DNA from: Sweltsa coloradensis
Lineage: Eukaryota; Arthropoda; Insecta; Plecoptera; Chloroperlidae
Assembly (NCBI GenBank): GCA_024449915.1
Contig: JAMZAV010002237.1
Location: 1 to 64,000, forward strand
DNA length: 64,000 nucleotides
Direction of reading: 5' to 3'
Shown here: positions 47,051 through 57,929 of the stretch, one piece after another
Layout of the letters: the number at the start of each line of letters is the position of its first letter
Numbering within the stretch: the first letter of the stretch is position 1
The notes under the pieces: generated by a model
Told to the model about the DNA's origin: nothing
Seen by the model: only the letters and a program-made list of their open reading frames with translations
Database searches by the model: none
Translations under genes and position numbers: made by a program

Positions 47051-47199
47051 AGACCGTAAGATAACGCTGGTCTTGGCAGCTAGGTCTATACTAGAAGCCT
47101 ATTATATTCTTGAAAAATGGATTCATAAAGTATTTCAAATTAACGTTATTAGATCTATGCTATCGTTAGGTCGTACAGAAAAGCCAATAAAATTTTACA
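47051..47199. other. Short unassigned spacer
   Basis: Nothing is recognised here. Confidence 0.4.
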
Positions 47200-47450
47200 C
47201 TAGGAAAACGCTTAAGTCCCGACGCGTTGATGGATGAGCGTAATATTTTAAAAACGAAAAAAGCGTAAAATTGCGATTTTTTTAACAAATAATTTTTCGA
47301 TTACGTTCAAATTTCACATGAATATATTAATTTATAAAATTAAGGTTATGTGCAAAAATCATTACAATCAGATAAAGCATGTAGGTGTAATAAGTTAAAG
47401 AAATTATAAAAATCGAAAAAAATCGTAAAATTGCGATTGTAGTGTAGGAC
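47200..47450 (-). mobile_element. Helentron-like sub-family D, 5'-truncated minus copy D3
   Basis: CTAGGAAAACGCTTAAGTCC, then CGACGCGTTGATGGATGAGCG, gives the reverse complement of the 3' hairpin terminus. The body (TCACATGAATATATTAA, GATAAAGCATGTAGGTGT) matches units of sub-family D. The 5' half is missing. Confidence 0.75.
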
Positions 47451-48099
47451 ATTGCCATTATCAGGGCAAACATGGACTTTACCATACTCTAACTTCTTGT
47501 GAATGGTAATGTATCTTTTATTCGTTAAGACTTACAAATCTGGACACCCAAAGAATTTACAACATGAACTTATTTTTTTCACTCAATGCCACATTTCTTG
47601 GTGTATTTGGAACACGTATAGTATTAACAGCAATTGTGTTTTACCATTGGCTTCAAATATTTTAAGCATTTCAAACTTCATTGTATTTTGGACTGCATAG
47701 ATCATTCACACTTCCATTCTCTTTATGTTCCACTTCACCCTGGCCACCAGCAATATTAATGTTCTTGTTAAATCGTCGTATCTTTCCTCATTCACTGCTG
47801 ATCAGGAAACCAGGGTTGAAGAGAGTCTGAAACAAGAATATCGATGTGTGTTACTTATTGGCAGTGTTAAAGCTGAATGGAGGAAGACAAAACCAAACAT
47901 TTTATTCTGAGCTCTGGTCTAGAACGGTTTAATTTTAAAGTGTATGATAAAGAACACTAGCCTAATACGCATGTGCTATAATACGACCCTATTCGAAACT
48001 TGTCATTGCAAATTCCGTTGTCAACCCAGGTAAACTCCATTGGTTCATTTGCAACAACACAGATAATTACCACAATCTAGTGTGATGTCGCACATCCAC
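47451..48099. other. Unassigned, perhaps eroded LINE 5' region
   Basis: Frames at 47503-47700 and 47725-47910 show no family signature. The latter could be an eroded N-terminal part of the following LINE, but I cannot support it. Confidence 0.35.
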
Positions 48100-48398
48100 G
48101 TATGCGTATGCAAACTCCACTGTGGCCACTCCCAGAGAAGTGTTATCTATTATTAAAAAGCAGAAAAATAGGAAAACGCCGGGTGATGATGGAATCTCTA
48201 ATTTAGTGCTAAAATAGCTTCCAAAAAAGTGCATTATATTATTATAAAAAGCTATCACGATATTAATTAACCAAATATTATACTTTTCGCACTTCCCGAC
48301 ATCGTGGAAAGTAGCACAGCTTCTCTCATTCCCTAAGCCTGGTAAAAACAGGTCACAAGCGCAGAATTATCGTCCAATTAGTTTACTAAGCTCACTGA
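48100..48398 (+). pseudogene. Jockey-like LINE L-E, 5' RT part
   Basis: Reads KKQKNRKTPGDDGISNLVLK, then HFPTSWKVAQLLSFPKPGK and NYRPISLLSSL. These are the early RT motifs of Jockey-clade LINEs. The frame is cut inside a codon context that continues at 50020 (SEIAEKDILKRI). The cut is made by a Harbinger-like element with TGA duplications. Confidence 0.85.
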
Positions 48399-50016
48399 GG
48401 GCCGGTATTACAATCAACAAATAAGAAAGTTATTTGTGACAAATAAGCTAACTGTAGCAAATAACGTTATTTCGGTCTTTCAATCGACAAATAGCACTAT
48501 TCTTAAGAATAGGAGCAGCTTATTTGTCGGATTCTTTTTGGGAGGTTCAAATGGCCGATAGCGCGCTATTCGATGAATAGGGTGTAAACAAATTCATAAA
48601 ACTGATTTAAAAATAAAAAATAAGATAAAATAAATAAACAAAATAATTTTAACAACTATTTTAATTAATTATCTATCACAATAATTGAAAAATAAATAAA
48701 TAACAATCATTTATATATTATTATTTTTTTCAAATTCATTTTATTGGGCCAATTGTTCATCTTATATTCAGCCTAATAATTGGTTTTGCTTTATTTGGAT
48801 TAAGGACGCGTCAACCGTTTGGTCATAATGCACCACTCCACCCTAAGGGATAATGTGGAGGAGGGGCCCATGCTGGACAGAACCAGCCACGGTTAAGGGG
48901 AGGATGGGGGGTTTCTGACGTCGCGGTCGTCATCGTCTTTGCCAACGTCGTCGGAGAGATCGTCAAGGAAGGGGAGATGTCCCCGACGACGATTGCCAGA
49001 GCTCGCCTATAGTTTTAGGGAGAAATATACTACCCTACGTACTTGCTGATGTTTGCGAGATGGACTCTTTCTCTTGAATCGCATAGTACGATTTGCAGAG
49101 CCATGCTCTGGGCCAATTCAACCCCGGGCCTATAGACGGTCATTAATTAATTAATAATTCGTTCTTTTTGTCAGTATTTGTTAGTATTGATTTTATTATG
49201 CATATTTTACCTCGTATATAGATTATAGAGTAAGCTTTGTGAACTTATTTTAAATGAAGTCTATCACACCAAAGCCAAATATTTTGGAATGCGCTAGATG
49301 AAAAAAAATAACTAAACAATTTAATTTTAGAAGTAATAAGAACCAACGCCCGTAGTAAAATATTATGTAATCGACGATCTGTAAATATGAGCTTCAATTT
49401 GAGGGTCGCCTTGGGTGTAGGCTAACAGACGTAAATAGCAAAATGTTGAGGGGAAAGTCTTTTTTCGAGTAAATTACACGGAAAGTTATAAAAATTGAAA
49501 TTCGTCACAGATAATAAGTGAACACAATAATGATGGGATGAATAAAAACGTAAAAAAGTTTTCCCAGACGGGACTCAAACCGGCGACCTCTCGCGGGCAT
49601 AACTAAAGCGCTAACCACTCGGCTAGCAGCGTCTGCAGTGGGCATCCGGTCTAGAGCGATATACTAATGCAGCCCGGTAAATGTGCACGCAGACTTGAGT
49701 CGTGTTAAAGCTTCACGATGACAGTTAGGACACTGTCAATGCTTTTAAAACCTTCTGCCAATATTTCTTGAATGTAATTCACAGTTGTATGCAGCATATG
49801 TTTGCAATTACTTCTTATTTTGGTATTAAACACTTTCGAGGTGGCAGTTCTCGCGACGCGGGACTATCCACTCGATCAGAATGTTCCAAATTGGGAGGAT
49901 TAACTTCCTTTGTAATACGCGAAGTAGGTAGTTATTGGACGGATAGCCCATCCGACAGATAACTATTTGTTACAGTTAACGTTTATTATTAATTTTGTTG
50001 ATTGTAATACCGGCCC
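48399..50016. mobile_element. 1.6-kb Harbinger-like non-autonomous DNA transposon
   Basis: Termini GGGCCGGTATTACAATCAAC and the reverse complement GTTGATTGTAATACCGGCCC are flanked by TGA at 48396-48398 and 50017-50019. A 3-bp duplication and GGGCC..GTATTACAAT ends fit the PIF/Harbinger superfamily. The interior has no transposase frame. It holds an unexplained GC-richer patch (48830-49010) rich in CGTCGTCG words and a tRNA-like stretch at 49563-49628. Excising the element with one TGA restores the LINE reading frame exactly. Confidence 0.85.
49563..49628 (-). other. tRNA-like sequence inside the Harbinger-like element
   Basis: On the minus strand, TAGCCGAGTGGTTAGCGC matches the A-box/D-arm consensus. 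GGTTTGAGTCCC is close to the B-box. Spacing suits a tRNA of about 70 nt. Stem pairing in the acceptor and T arm is imperfect, so it is probably a tRNA-derived (SINE-like) passenger or relic rather than a working gene. Confidence 0.5.
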
Positions 50017-50019
50017 TGA

Positions 50020-51375
50020 GTGAAATAGCAGAGAAAGATATTTTAAAACGTATACAGAAGCATTTGTGTTATAATAATATACTTATTAATGGACAATTCG
50101 GTTTTTGACAACATCACAGCACAACAGCTTAACTGACGAAGCTAGCAGAGCATATTACAGACAATTACAATGTTAATAAGCATACCGGAATGATCTCACT
50201 CTCACTCGACATAGGAACAGCTGTTGATACCGTGTGACATTAAGGTTTAATATGCAAACTGGTTTCAAATAATTTCCCCTAATACCTAAGTCTCATCATT
50301 CAGTCTTACCTCCGTAACCGGAGTTTTTATGTTAAAGTGAACAATATGAAATCGAGTATCATAAAAATCCTCGCAGGAGTCCCTAAGGGTTCCCTGTTAC
50401 TGTTAGATCCTGTGCTTTTTACTGTGTACATAAATGACATTCCTCGTCTTAAAAATATCCTTCTGAACGTATATGCAGATGACACCGCAATTTTGACTTC
50501 TTCCTATAGAATCAGTGCAATAAAAAAGCGACTGGAATCTGCGTTCATAAAAATAAAATAAACATTTCCATCGATGGAGAATAAAAGTCAATGACTCAAA
50601 AACGACCGCCATTCTGTTCACCAAGCGACAAAAAGCTCACATTTACTCACCACATCAATAGCAAAATCCAGCAAGCGTACTCTGCCGTATCACAACAGTG
50701 TATCCCCTATTTAACAAACGTAATCATATGAATATAAAAAATAAGTTTATACTGTACACCATGGCAATCGGGCCAATTGTTACGTACGCTTGTCCGGTAT
50801 GGAGCTCTACTTGCACTTCAAATTATAAAAAACTACAAAAAATGGTCCAGAATAAATGCTTACGAATAATAGGGAATTTCCCTAGAAATTCATGGATATC
50901 AGACCTAAATGCAATTTTTAATTAACCTACCATTTTAAGGATCTTGTCTTTCAATTCACCGATCGCATCTATTAAAAATGTACAGACAATTTTCAAATTA
51001 TTTTAATTTTTTGCCTTGGAGATTACGGTCTATCCTCACTTACATATAAGAGGTACATACACAAGTGAACTAAACATGTTTTAATCTAATTGATAATCGT
51101 TTATGCTACTCTACTCTAATTCCGTATTGCATGTATTACTTTATTTTAGAATTGCCTTACTTAGTTCCAGAGAGTTTTTTTTTTTTAATTTTTTCCCTCG
51201 TAACATACATAATATGTTTTTATTCAATATCTCTTTACAATAAGCTATACGATATATTATTTTTATGTTAAAATTTTAAGAGCCCAATGGCTCAGGTAAT
51301 TTTTTACACACTGTATGCACTGCAGTACCTTTATAATAAGTTAAATAAAAACCTTTAAAAAGAAGAAAAAACCAT
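50020..51375 (+). mobile_element. Jockey-like LINE L-E, 3' part
   Basis: It continues the RT. ISLSLDIGTAVDTV near 50195-50235 is box A with a changed K/F context. LAGVPKGSLLLLDPVLF near 50370-50420 carries Q-to-K and G-to-L changes in GVPQGSLLGP. VYADDTAIL is at about 50469-50495, with YADD at 50472-50483. SFYVKVNN, typical of Jockey, is near 50320. The thumb is at 50700-50920 and the C-terminus near 51000-51050 (NYFNFLPWRLRSILTYI). GAGCCCAATGGCTC near 51280 forms the short 3' UTR hairpin common in Jockey. Many stops and frame changes are present. Confidence 0.82.
50337..50561 (+). pseudogene. L-E RT palm fragment with YADD
   Basis: 75 open codons carry GVPKGS (for GVPQGS), VLFTVYINDIPR and YADDTAIL. 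The catalytic aspartates are kept. Upstream and downstream coding lies in other frames. The substitution of Q by K and loss of the GP turn suggest real decay, not only sequencing error. Confidence 0.8.
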
Positions 51376-52066
51376 GCGCGCGTCTCCTGGCCGAGTTTAC
51401 TCTCTGTTGTATGTGTGTTCTGTGGATACGGCTCAGTTTCTCGTCGGCAGACGCGAGGAACACATTTAACCAATAAGCTTGAGACTGCAGGATCGGCCAC
51501 ATTAAATCATGATAGACTGCTGTAGAATGTCACTGGAGTATAGAAATATCAAGTTAAAAAAATATTGGGTTCATAGAATGACTTTTTAATTTTACCAAAT
51601 TTAATATGATTTACATACTTGACGCCATAACTAATCCATAATCACATCAATAATGTAAATCTTTCAATTATTATTATTGTGTAAATGTACAAATAATGAC
51701 TTAAGTACATTTCTCATGCTATGAGCTATGAGCAGCAGTCTGCAATAAACAGATTTAATATCGTACGAGCAAATATCATGAGACATTACTGTGAAAATTA
51801 GCTTTTACGACTATTTTGGAGATATCTCAAATGAATGAAACAGTTTAAGCCCAAATCGAGGGTCGTCATTGTATCTGTTTCATTCAATCGTAAAGGATAG
51901 ATATGAATGGAATTAAAAACAAACAAAAACAATAACAATAACAAACAATACAGCCTAAATAGTAATTTTATCCAAAGGATAATAATATGATGCAATATAT
52001 GTTACAAGATAAGATTAAGGCACGTGCCATTATCATCCATAAGAAAGGAACCATGCAAATATTATT
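51376..52066. other. Unassigned spacer
   Basis: AT-rich. No gene or element is recognised. Confidence 0.4.
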
Positions 52067-52470
52067 GAGCGAGCGTAGCGAGCGTCTCCACTTGACTCTT
52101 ATGGCTCGAATGTCTTTTTTTTCTGTTACTGCTTTGATACAGGTCGCACCGTTTCTCTGATCGACCTGAAATTTTGCACACATGTACATACCACCTAGGC
52201 GGGTTGCTGTATAGTTTTTGAACAAAATCCGATCGTTGGTTATAAAAAATAAAAAATAAAATAAAAAAATAAAAAAATAAAAATGTACCGATCGTTATGA
52301 AATTTTGCAGGGTCAATAAGTAAAACATTCTCTCCTATTTTCCAAATTTTCAGCTAAATCGGTCAAGACCTTAAAGACTTATTGGTAATCATAATTCGAA
52401 AAATGATGTTAAAAAATGAAGGAGGCAGTGAAGATACAAAGATACACTTTAGAAGGCATGACGTGAATTA
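52067..52470 (+). mobile_element. Helentron-like family C fragment (5' part)
   Basis: GAGCGAGCGTAGCGAGCGTC, then TCCACTTGAC, TCGACCTGAAATTTTGCACA and TACCACCTAGGCGGG, parallels the 5' layout of families A and B (GCGAAGCG-type start, then a block ending in CTGAAATTTT). No 3' hairpin terminus could be found. The right limit is arbitrary, at the hAT-like MITE. Confidence 0.45.
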
Positions 52471-52477
52471 GTACAAT

Positions 52478-53207
52478 CAGAGTCGATAAAGAAGTTTCCC
52501 CTTTGGGGAGGTCCCCTTACTCCCAAGTCAAAACGGAATCTAACGCTCTGCGCGCTGAGGGCGGCTTAAATGTGAAACTAATAAAAGCACTGCACGCTAA
52601 ATACGGTCAGTAGATTATCGATATGCAGTGGCAATGCAATAAACAAAACAACAGACGCAACGTCAAACTTCAATTTTATTTCAATTATATTAGCCCAGGG
52701 CCCTAGCCTTTTGATTTATTATTGTTCTATCACTACCACCAGGCGTCACTGACATTTTCGTGCGAAATTAATCGAGATGTGGGTTATTTAAGCTTTACGG
52801 ACGTAAGTGTAGCCTAGGCCCAAGGCCACAATACAGTTTTCAGACGTAAGTACGCCCTTGGCATTCAAATCGAAATAGTAAACAATACATTTTGTCGGCC
52901 TAGGTTCTAGGCTTAGGTCTACTACATCAGAAATATCCTCATCAATAAAGAGAGTTTGCTTTATGCGAAAACATTCGCCAACATTCGATCGTATTTAATA
53001 TTTTGACGTTTCCGCCATTTGTCGTCATCGACTGTTGACTACTAGTAGAAAAGTGACGTAGTTTTATTGAAGTAGTTCCATCAATCGTCACACAATGTCG
53101 CGCGGAACGTTAGATTCCAAACGCCAAAAAGCAACTTTTTATTTAACCCAGGGCGGTATAGGGAGTTGGGGGACCTCCCCAAAGGGGAAACTTCTTTATC
53201 GACTCTG
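52478..53207. mobile_element. 730-bp hAT-like MITE
   Basis: Termini CAGAGTCGATAAAGAAGTTT and the reverse complement AAACTTCTTTATCGACTCTG are followed by GGGGAGGTCCCC-type continuation. GTACAAT is duplicated at 52471-52477 and 53208-53214. CAGAG termini with a 7-8-bp duplication suit hAT; P elements also give 7-8 bp. A sub-terminal inverted motif (GGAATCTAACG / CGTTAGATTCC) extends the arms. There is no coding capacity. Confidence 0.85.
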
Positions 53208-53236
53208 GTACAATGCAAAGATGTTGGAATAGTATA

Positions 53237-53430
53237 TCACACACATAACAAAAACTTGTAGAAATACAGCCAAACCTTACACACTCAAAAGGAATGAGAT
53301 CTAAAAAAAGGGCCAAGCTCATCTACCCTTCCACATTTGCGCATTCTTAATTCATAAACGTACAGTGTCCCATAACAGCATCTTTGAAAAGCTTGGCAAA
53401 ATAGAATTTGCAATTATTAATTTAAACGTA
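53237..53430 (+). repeat. Foldback-arm repeat, single copy
   Basis: It matches the left arm of the foldback at 54942-55096 (AACAAAAACTTGTAGAAATA, CACTCAAAAGGAATGAGATC, ACGTACAGTGTCCCATAACA). It has a 16-bp insertion (TTTGCGCATTCTTAAT). No inverted partner lies next to it. Confidence 0.8.
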
Positions 53431-53637
53431 GGCCTAGTAGTTTATCCAAGTTCTTTTTTCCTAATTAATTTAAACGTAATATCATGCAAATTCTGCCTGC
53501 TCTGAGCCTGCTCTAAGCTCACATCCAATTAAAACTTTCCCATGTAACAACAAACGCACAACTAATGTTATTTTACACACATTTCACTGCATCCACAGCC
53601 ATGTAAATCATCAGATAATCAAAAGAATATTGAAAAT

Positions 53638-54175
53638 TTTCACCATCTTTTGTTTTACATTTTCATTAAAAGTGACAGGAGATTGCGTGAGTTTATTAAA
53701 AGAAAAGAAAAGGCTTATTATTGTCGTAAATTTTGGAATAGCCTAGGACTATCATACCATTGTTTATCTGCATTAGGCTTTTAGTAATCAAAACTAGTTA
53801 TTTTGTTGTTTGTGATAGAATGCCTATCGGCTAGGTTAGTGTTTGTGGTTTGGGAAACCACAAACACCAAAACTAGTTATTTGTACGGGATGTGTGTCAG
53901 AACAATGGTTGTGCTGGCCTAGGGTTGGCTAAGAAAGACCTAGGGCTTCTCAAACATGTAGTGTAAGTATTTATTTATCTAGTCCTATAGCCTAATGGAA
54001 CTTTAGACCTACACTGTTGTATTATAAATAATTTTCTACATCTGGGCCCTAGGCCAGGGACGGTTTCTGATTTGTTTTATGAGAGTATAATGACACCTTT
54101 TCTCGGTCCACACAAAGAAGAAAAATTTAAAATGACCGCTATTTGTTTACGTATCGCAATTTCCCGCTTAACTCT
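53638..54175 (+). repeat. Dispersed repeat R1, copy 2
   Basis: Same orientation and landmarks as 571-1005. It holds a local duplication near 53800-53880 (AAAACTAGTTATTT twice). Followed directly by composite repeat R2. Confidence 0.65.
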
Positions 54176-54809
54176 TGCTTGTACCGTCAACAAGTATAGT
54201 TACTTGTTGATTGTATGCCTAGTGTATAAAGCTTATTTTAAAACCTTTATTTGGAAGCCTTCCAGCAAACTTTTTCAACTTTTTTTTTCAAAAGAGACTA
54301 TATTACTATAACCTTAATGTCCATGTAAAATATGAACATTGTAGCCCCAGCCGTCTGGTCAGAATCGCGGGCCGATTGAAACTGACGAATTAGATGTTAG
54401 TAGCAGTAGCAGTAGCAGTAGCAGTAGCAGTAGCAGAAACTAACATCCTTAAAGTGATTTTAAGCATGATTCAAGCCATTTTTTCACCAAGAAGAAATAA
54501 TCGTACCCCAATAAAATTTGGCATGTGTTGTCAGGTACCTAAATCCCCTCGATTATGATAGTTTTCAAGTTCACATCACGTTACATGACGGCTGGGTAAC
54601 ACCTCGAAATCACCCCAACTCTGCTTGGTGTATAAGGTGCTTGAGTGTGTAGCGCACCGCGGCTTGCAGCGCGGCACTTAGATAGTGTACAATATCAATA
54701 TCCAGTTCGGCCTATACTGTGTGGTGGGCCTTATGGGAATGTCGCACTCGGGTCATGTTGCACGTAAAAGGGCTCGCTCAACAACGCGTCCAACTGAGCG
54801 TTTTCCTAG
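54176..54809 (+). mobile_element. Composite repeat R2 ending in a Helentron-like 3' terminus
   Basis: It begins with family A body words in minus orientation (AACCTTAATGTCCATGTAAA). It carries a TAGCAG microsatellite. It then matches 44280-44530, and finishes CTCAACAACGCGTCCAACTG and AGCGTTTTCCTAG, followed by T. That terminus forms the AACGC/GCGTT hairpin seen in families A and D, with an otherwise different sequence. The 5' end is not recognised. Confidence 0.6.
54398..54436 (+). repeat. (TAGCAG)n microsatellite
   Basis: About six units of a 6-bp repeat. Confidence 0.95.
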
Positions 54810-54941
54810 TAGTAACTATACGGTAATAAATGTATAAAATGCAGCACTCAAGCATGTTATAGGCAGGGTTATGAAGGCATTTCTCTTAGACATGATACTG
54901 TCTCACCGCAACGATGTAAGAAGTAGAGGTAGGGTATACAA

Positions 54942-55316
54942 CACACACATAACAAAAACTTGTAGAAATACAGCCAAACCTTACACACTCAAAAGGAATG
55001 AGATCTAAAAAAAGGGCCAAGCTCATCTACCCTTCCACATAAACGTACAGTGTCCCATAACAGCATCCTCGACAAGCTTGGCAAAATAGAATTTGCGATT
55101 ATTAATTTAACGTAATAGTTTATCCAAGTTCTTTTTTCTAATAATTTAAACGTAATAACATGCAAATTCTATTTTGCCAAGCTTTTCGAGGATGCTGTTA
55201 TGGGACACTGTACGTTTATGTGGAAGGGTAGATGAGCTTGGCCCTTTTTTTAGATCTCATTCCTTTTGAGTGTGTAAGGTTTGGCTGTATTTCTACAAGT
55301 TTTTGTTATGTGTGTG
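54942..55316. repeat. 375-bp foldback P3
   Basis: Arms 54942-55096 and 55162-55316 are inverted copies (AACAAAAACTTGTAGAAATA; GAGATCTAAAAAAAGGGCC; CGTACAGTGTCCCATAACAG). The spacer is ~65 bp. The arms are nearly identical, much closer than those of P1 or P2, so this is a recent or homogenised palindrome. Single arms also occur at 53237 and, diverged, at 43720. Confidence 0.9.
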
Positions 55317-55624
55317 ATTCATTACTTTTTCAAGTTCCATTACAAAATTATTTGCTAAAATATAATATTTTTATCAAAGTTGATTTAAATTCTATGGTAT
55401 TAGCAGTAACAATATAGGATGTAAAATATCTAGACCCGGATTCATGTACATCCTGGGTATAGGTGGTATAACCATGGTATAACGACGGTATAAGGACTGG
55501 ACCCCAATTCTTGAGTTCGTGGGAGATGAGGTGAAAACGCCAATTTGAAAACGAAGTCGTTTTCGTTTTCGAAGGAATTGTATTCTTGAACGGTATCGTG
55601 GAAAACGTCATGGGTTGTGAGTTG
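55317..55624. other. R2-like tail and unassigned spacer
   Basis: Up to about 55440 it matches 43940-44060 (TTACTTTTTCAAGTTCCATT, AGGATGTAAAATATCTAG). The rest shows an 18-bp local dyad and no gene. Confidence 0.45.
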
Positions 55625-55720
55625 AAAGCATTGATATTAAACCCCTATAGTAGGCTAGTTTAGCAGTCTCCTATACCTCCGCACAGGCACGAGCGTAGCA
55701 AATTGAAGACTCAACCGGCC
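55625..55720 (+). repeat. Dispersed repeat R3, copy 2, left half
   Basis: It matches 31350-31450. The copy is cut at 55720 by the BEL/Pao element and resumes at 63370. Confidence 0.75.
55716..55720 (+). repeat. Target-site duplication CGGCC (left) of the BEL/Pao element
   Basis: CGGCC lies before TGTTGCAA at 55721 and again at 63370-63374 after the 3' LTR. Five bases is usual for BEL/Pao. Confidence 0.85.
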
Positions 55721-56675
55721 TGTTGCAACCCCACTTCACGCGAGTGATATAAATATGAAAATAATAATATATACTTTGCTTATTTTACTATCTATTAACA
55801 ATTATATTCATAAAAGAACAATTATTTGAACTATGAAACATATATTTTTATTGAAACATCAAGCAAGAAAGACAATCTATTTTCATAAGTTAACTTTTTT
55901 GATTTGCATATTGTCTGGTGGTTGTATTGTTTATTCTTGTATTGTTTGTATGTGTTTCTGTTTCATTCTTGTTAGTTTTATGTTGTGTTCTATTTCAATG
56001 TCAATAGCATGCAATGGTTATTGCTTTTTCACGTTCTTGTGGCGATCCATTCAGGACACCATACAACGTCATTTTCCCCCCTCTTCAAGGGATGGTCATG
56101 TGTCTAACTTTGGGTTCGGACAACCGTACTCTACTATAAAACGAGAGCTCCTTGGAGGGCCTCGCTAGTGGTTCGGTTATGCCTGCCACTCGCAACATCT
56201 ATCCTGTCTCTCTGTTCATTGTACATATTGTCACAATACACTATCCTAGCTAAACCTACGTCACTTGTTCTCATTGCTACGCCTTCAATATCCACACCAT
56301 CCTTCGTCGAGACCTCCGAGACGTCGAGAACTTCCAGACATGCCTCTTAAAGGTCTAAGCATTCGAGACGCCGAGTTTATGCCTACTATAGGCCTAGTCG
56401 CGAGACTTCGAATGCCCTCCTCTATGATAGACACCTAGACGTCGAGTTAGCTGCCTCATATAGGCTTAGACGTCGAGACGCCGAGATTATCGCCTACTAT
56501 AGGCTTAGTCGCGAGACACCGAGCTCCGAGCTTCTTATAGGCTCGCATAGCCCACAAAAATAGGTGTTCTAGACACAGTCTCCATTTACGCAGAAGTCCT
56601 TGCGGGTGAACATCTACCCCCTCCCTTACTCCTATCTACTCCGCGGGTCCACCAACATCCTATCGGCCTGCGACA
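55721..56675 (+). repeat. 5' LTR of the BEL/Pao element
   Basis: 955 bp, TG at the start and CA at the end. The AT-rich 5' third contains TATAAATA near 55748. A second TATA box (TATAAAA) is at 56135-56141. The 3' third has three related hairpin words: GCCTACTATAGGC at 56381 and 56492, and GCCTCATATAGGC at 56453. These sit among GAGACGCCGAG / GACGTCGAG repeats. It pairs with 62423-63369. Confidence 0.93.
56135..56141 (+). promoter_or_regulatory. Putative LTR core promoter TATA box
   Basis: TATAAAA in the middle of the LTR, followed by GAGAGCTCCTTGG. The same sequence is kept in the 3' LTR at about 62831-62838. Position fits a U3 promoter; not tested. Confidence 0.5.
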
Positions 56676-56677
56676 TC

Positions 56678-56695
56678 TGGCGACCGTGACAGGAC
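56678..56695 (+). promoter_or_regulatory. Primer-binding site
   Basis: TGGCGACCGTGACAGGAC starts two bases after the 5' LTR. The TGG start is complementary to the CCA end of a tRNA, and this word is the usual place for minus-strand priming in BEL elements. The exact tRNA cannot be named from the sequence. Confidence 0.75.
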
Positions 56696-56726
56696 AGGGC
56701 ACTGCAATCTTTTGTTAGTACAAAAA

Positions 56727-57017
56727 ATGGAGACGCTCAAGCGTCAGAGAACCCCGATAAGAGCAGCTTTCACTAAGATATTCCAACAAATTAGCTCGGA
56801 ACTAGGTGATCATAACACCCAACTCGAGCGATGTAACGAGTTACTCGATTGCTCAATGACAAATATGATAGGCTTTCAAATGTTGATTCGCGGACTAATA
56901 GACACTTTATCTGCCGATTCTACAATAGAAGATGACGCATTTAACGTCGAGTACGAGGCAATAGAATCTTACCCCAGAAATATTCGCAATCAAAAGAAAA
57001 CTCGCGGACAAGATTAA
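56727..57017 (+). CDS. BEL/Pao gag, N-terminal part
   Basis: The first ATG of the internal region, 52 bases after the 5' LTR, opens METLKRQRTPIRAAFTKIF. This is a helical, charged segment like the N-terminus of BEL Gag. A CNELLDCSMTNM stretch and acidic residues follow. The frame ends at 57017; coding continues in another frame from about 56995. The change lies in an AAAAGAAAAC run, so it may be a sequencing error. Confidence 0.75.
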   Translation: METLKRQRTPIRAAFTKIFQQISSELGDHNTQLERCNELLDCSMTNMIGFQMLIRGLIDTLSADSTIEDDAFNVEYEAIESYPRNIRNQKKTRGQD

Positions 57018-57895
57018 TAAACTGAGTAGTACAGTTGATGTTGCAAGGGACTCAACTCCGTGTAGTTCTAATAGTAACCAAAAAAAGTACAAACTGCCTG
57101 AGTTAGAGTTAAAAAAATTCAATGGCGACATTAAAGAATGGCTTTCGTTCTGGGGGCAATTTCAAAAAATCCATGATGATTGTGAGATTGCACCCGAAGA
57201 TAAGTTCCAATATTTAAGCCAGAGTTGTGCGGCTGGGTCTCGCCCTAAAGAAATCATTGACAGTTTCCCAGCTAGCGCAACAAGTTATACCAAGGCCATT
57301 GAAGCGTTGCAGTCGCGATATGGTAAAAAAGAAGTGCTTATAGATGTTTACATACGCGAACTGTTAAAACTTATAAATGGGAAACAGCGCACATTACATT
57401 TATCGCAACTATACGATAAAATTGAAACACAGTTACGTGCGCTCGAATCTCTAGGCATTGCGAACGACCAATACGCTATAATACTGTTTCCTATGGTCGA
57501 AAGTTGCCTATCCGAAGATCTTGTTAAAATATGGGAAAGGCAACGGAACATATTCCAACTTCATGCAGACAAAGATGAAGATCAAAGCAATCTTCAGTTA
57601 CTAATGAATTTCCTAAAACATGAGGTTGAATGCGAAGAACGCGTGAAAATAGCTAGAAATACATTTGATTCACGCGGTCCAAATGTAAACAATACCAAGA
57701 CCAAGCAACCCTTCACGGCCGCTGACCTATTGAATTCAAGTGAAAGTGGTCAGCTGCGAAAACAGTCATGCTTGTTCTGTGAAAAGAGCCATAAATCACA
57801 TGAATGTTTCCGAGCCAGACGAATGACTGTCGAGGAGAAGAGGCAAATCATCAATTCGAAACGGGCCTGCTTCTCTTGTCTTAAATCGCAATCAT
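56995..57895 (+). CDS. BEL/Pao gag, DUF1759-type region and first zinc knuckle
   Basis: It opens with INKLSSTVDVA, then LPELELKKFNGDIKEWLSFW, the hallmark of the DUF1759 Gag segment that forms the capsid-like layer. Y..L and AIEALQSRYGKKEVL follow. Near the end, CLFCEKSHKSHEC gives a C-x2-C-x3-H-x4-C zinc knuckle for RNA binding. A second, CFSC, is cut by a frame change near 57895. Acts in the cytoplasm in particle assembly and RNA packaging. Continuous with the protease frame after the break. Confidence 0.85.
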
Positions 57896-57929
57896 TCCGC
57901 AAAAGCATTGTCGTGCTCAGGTTAAATGC

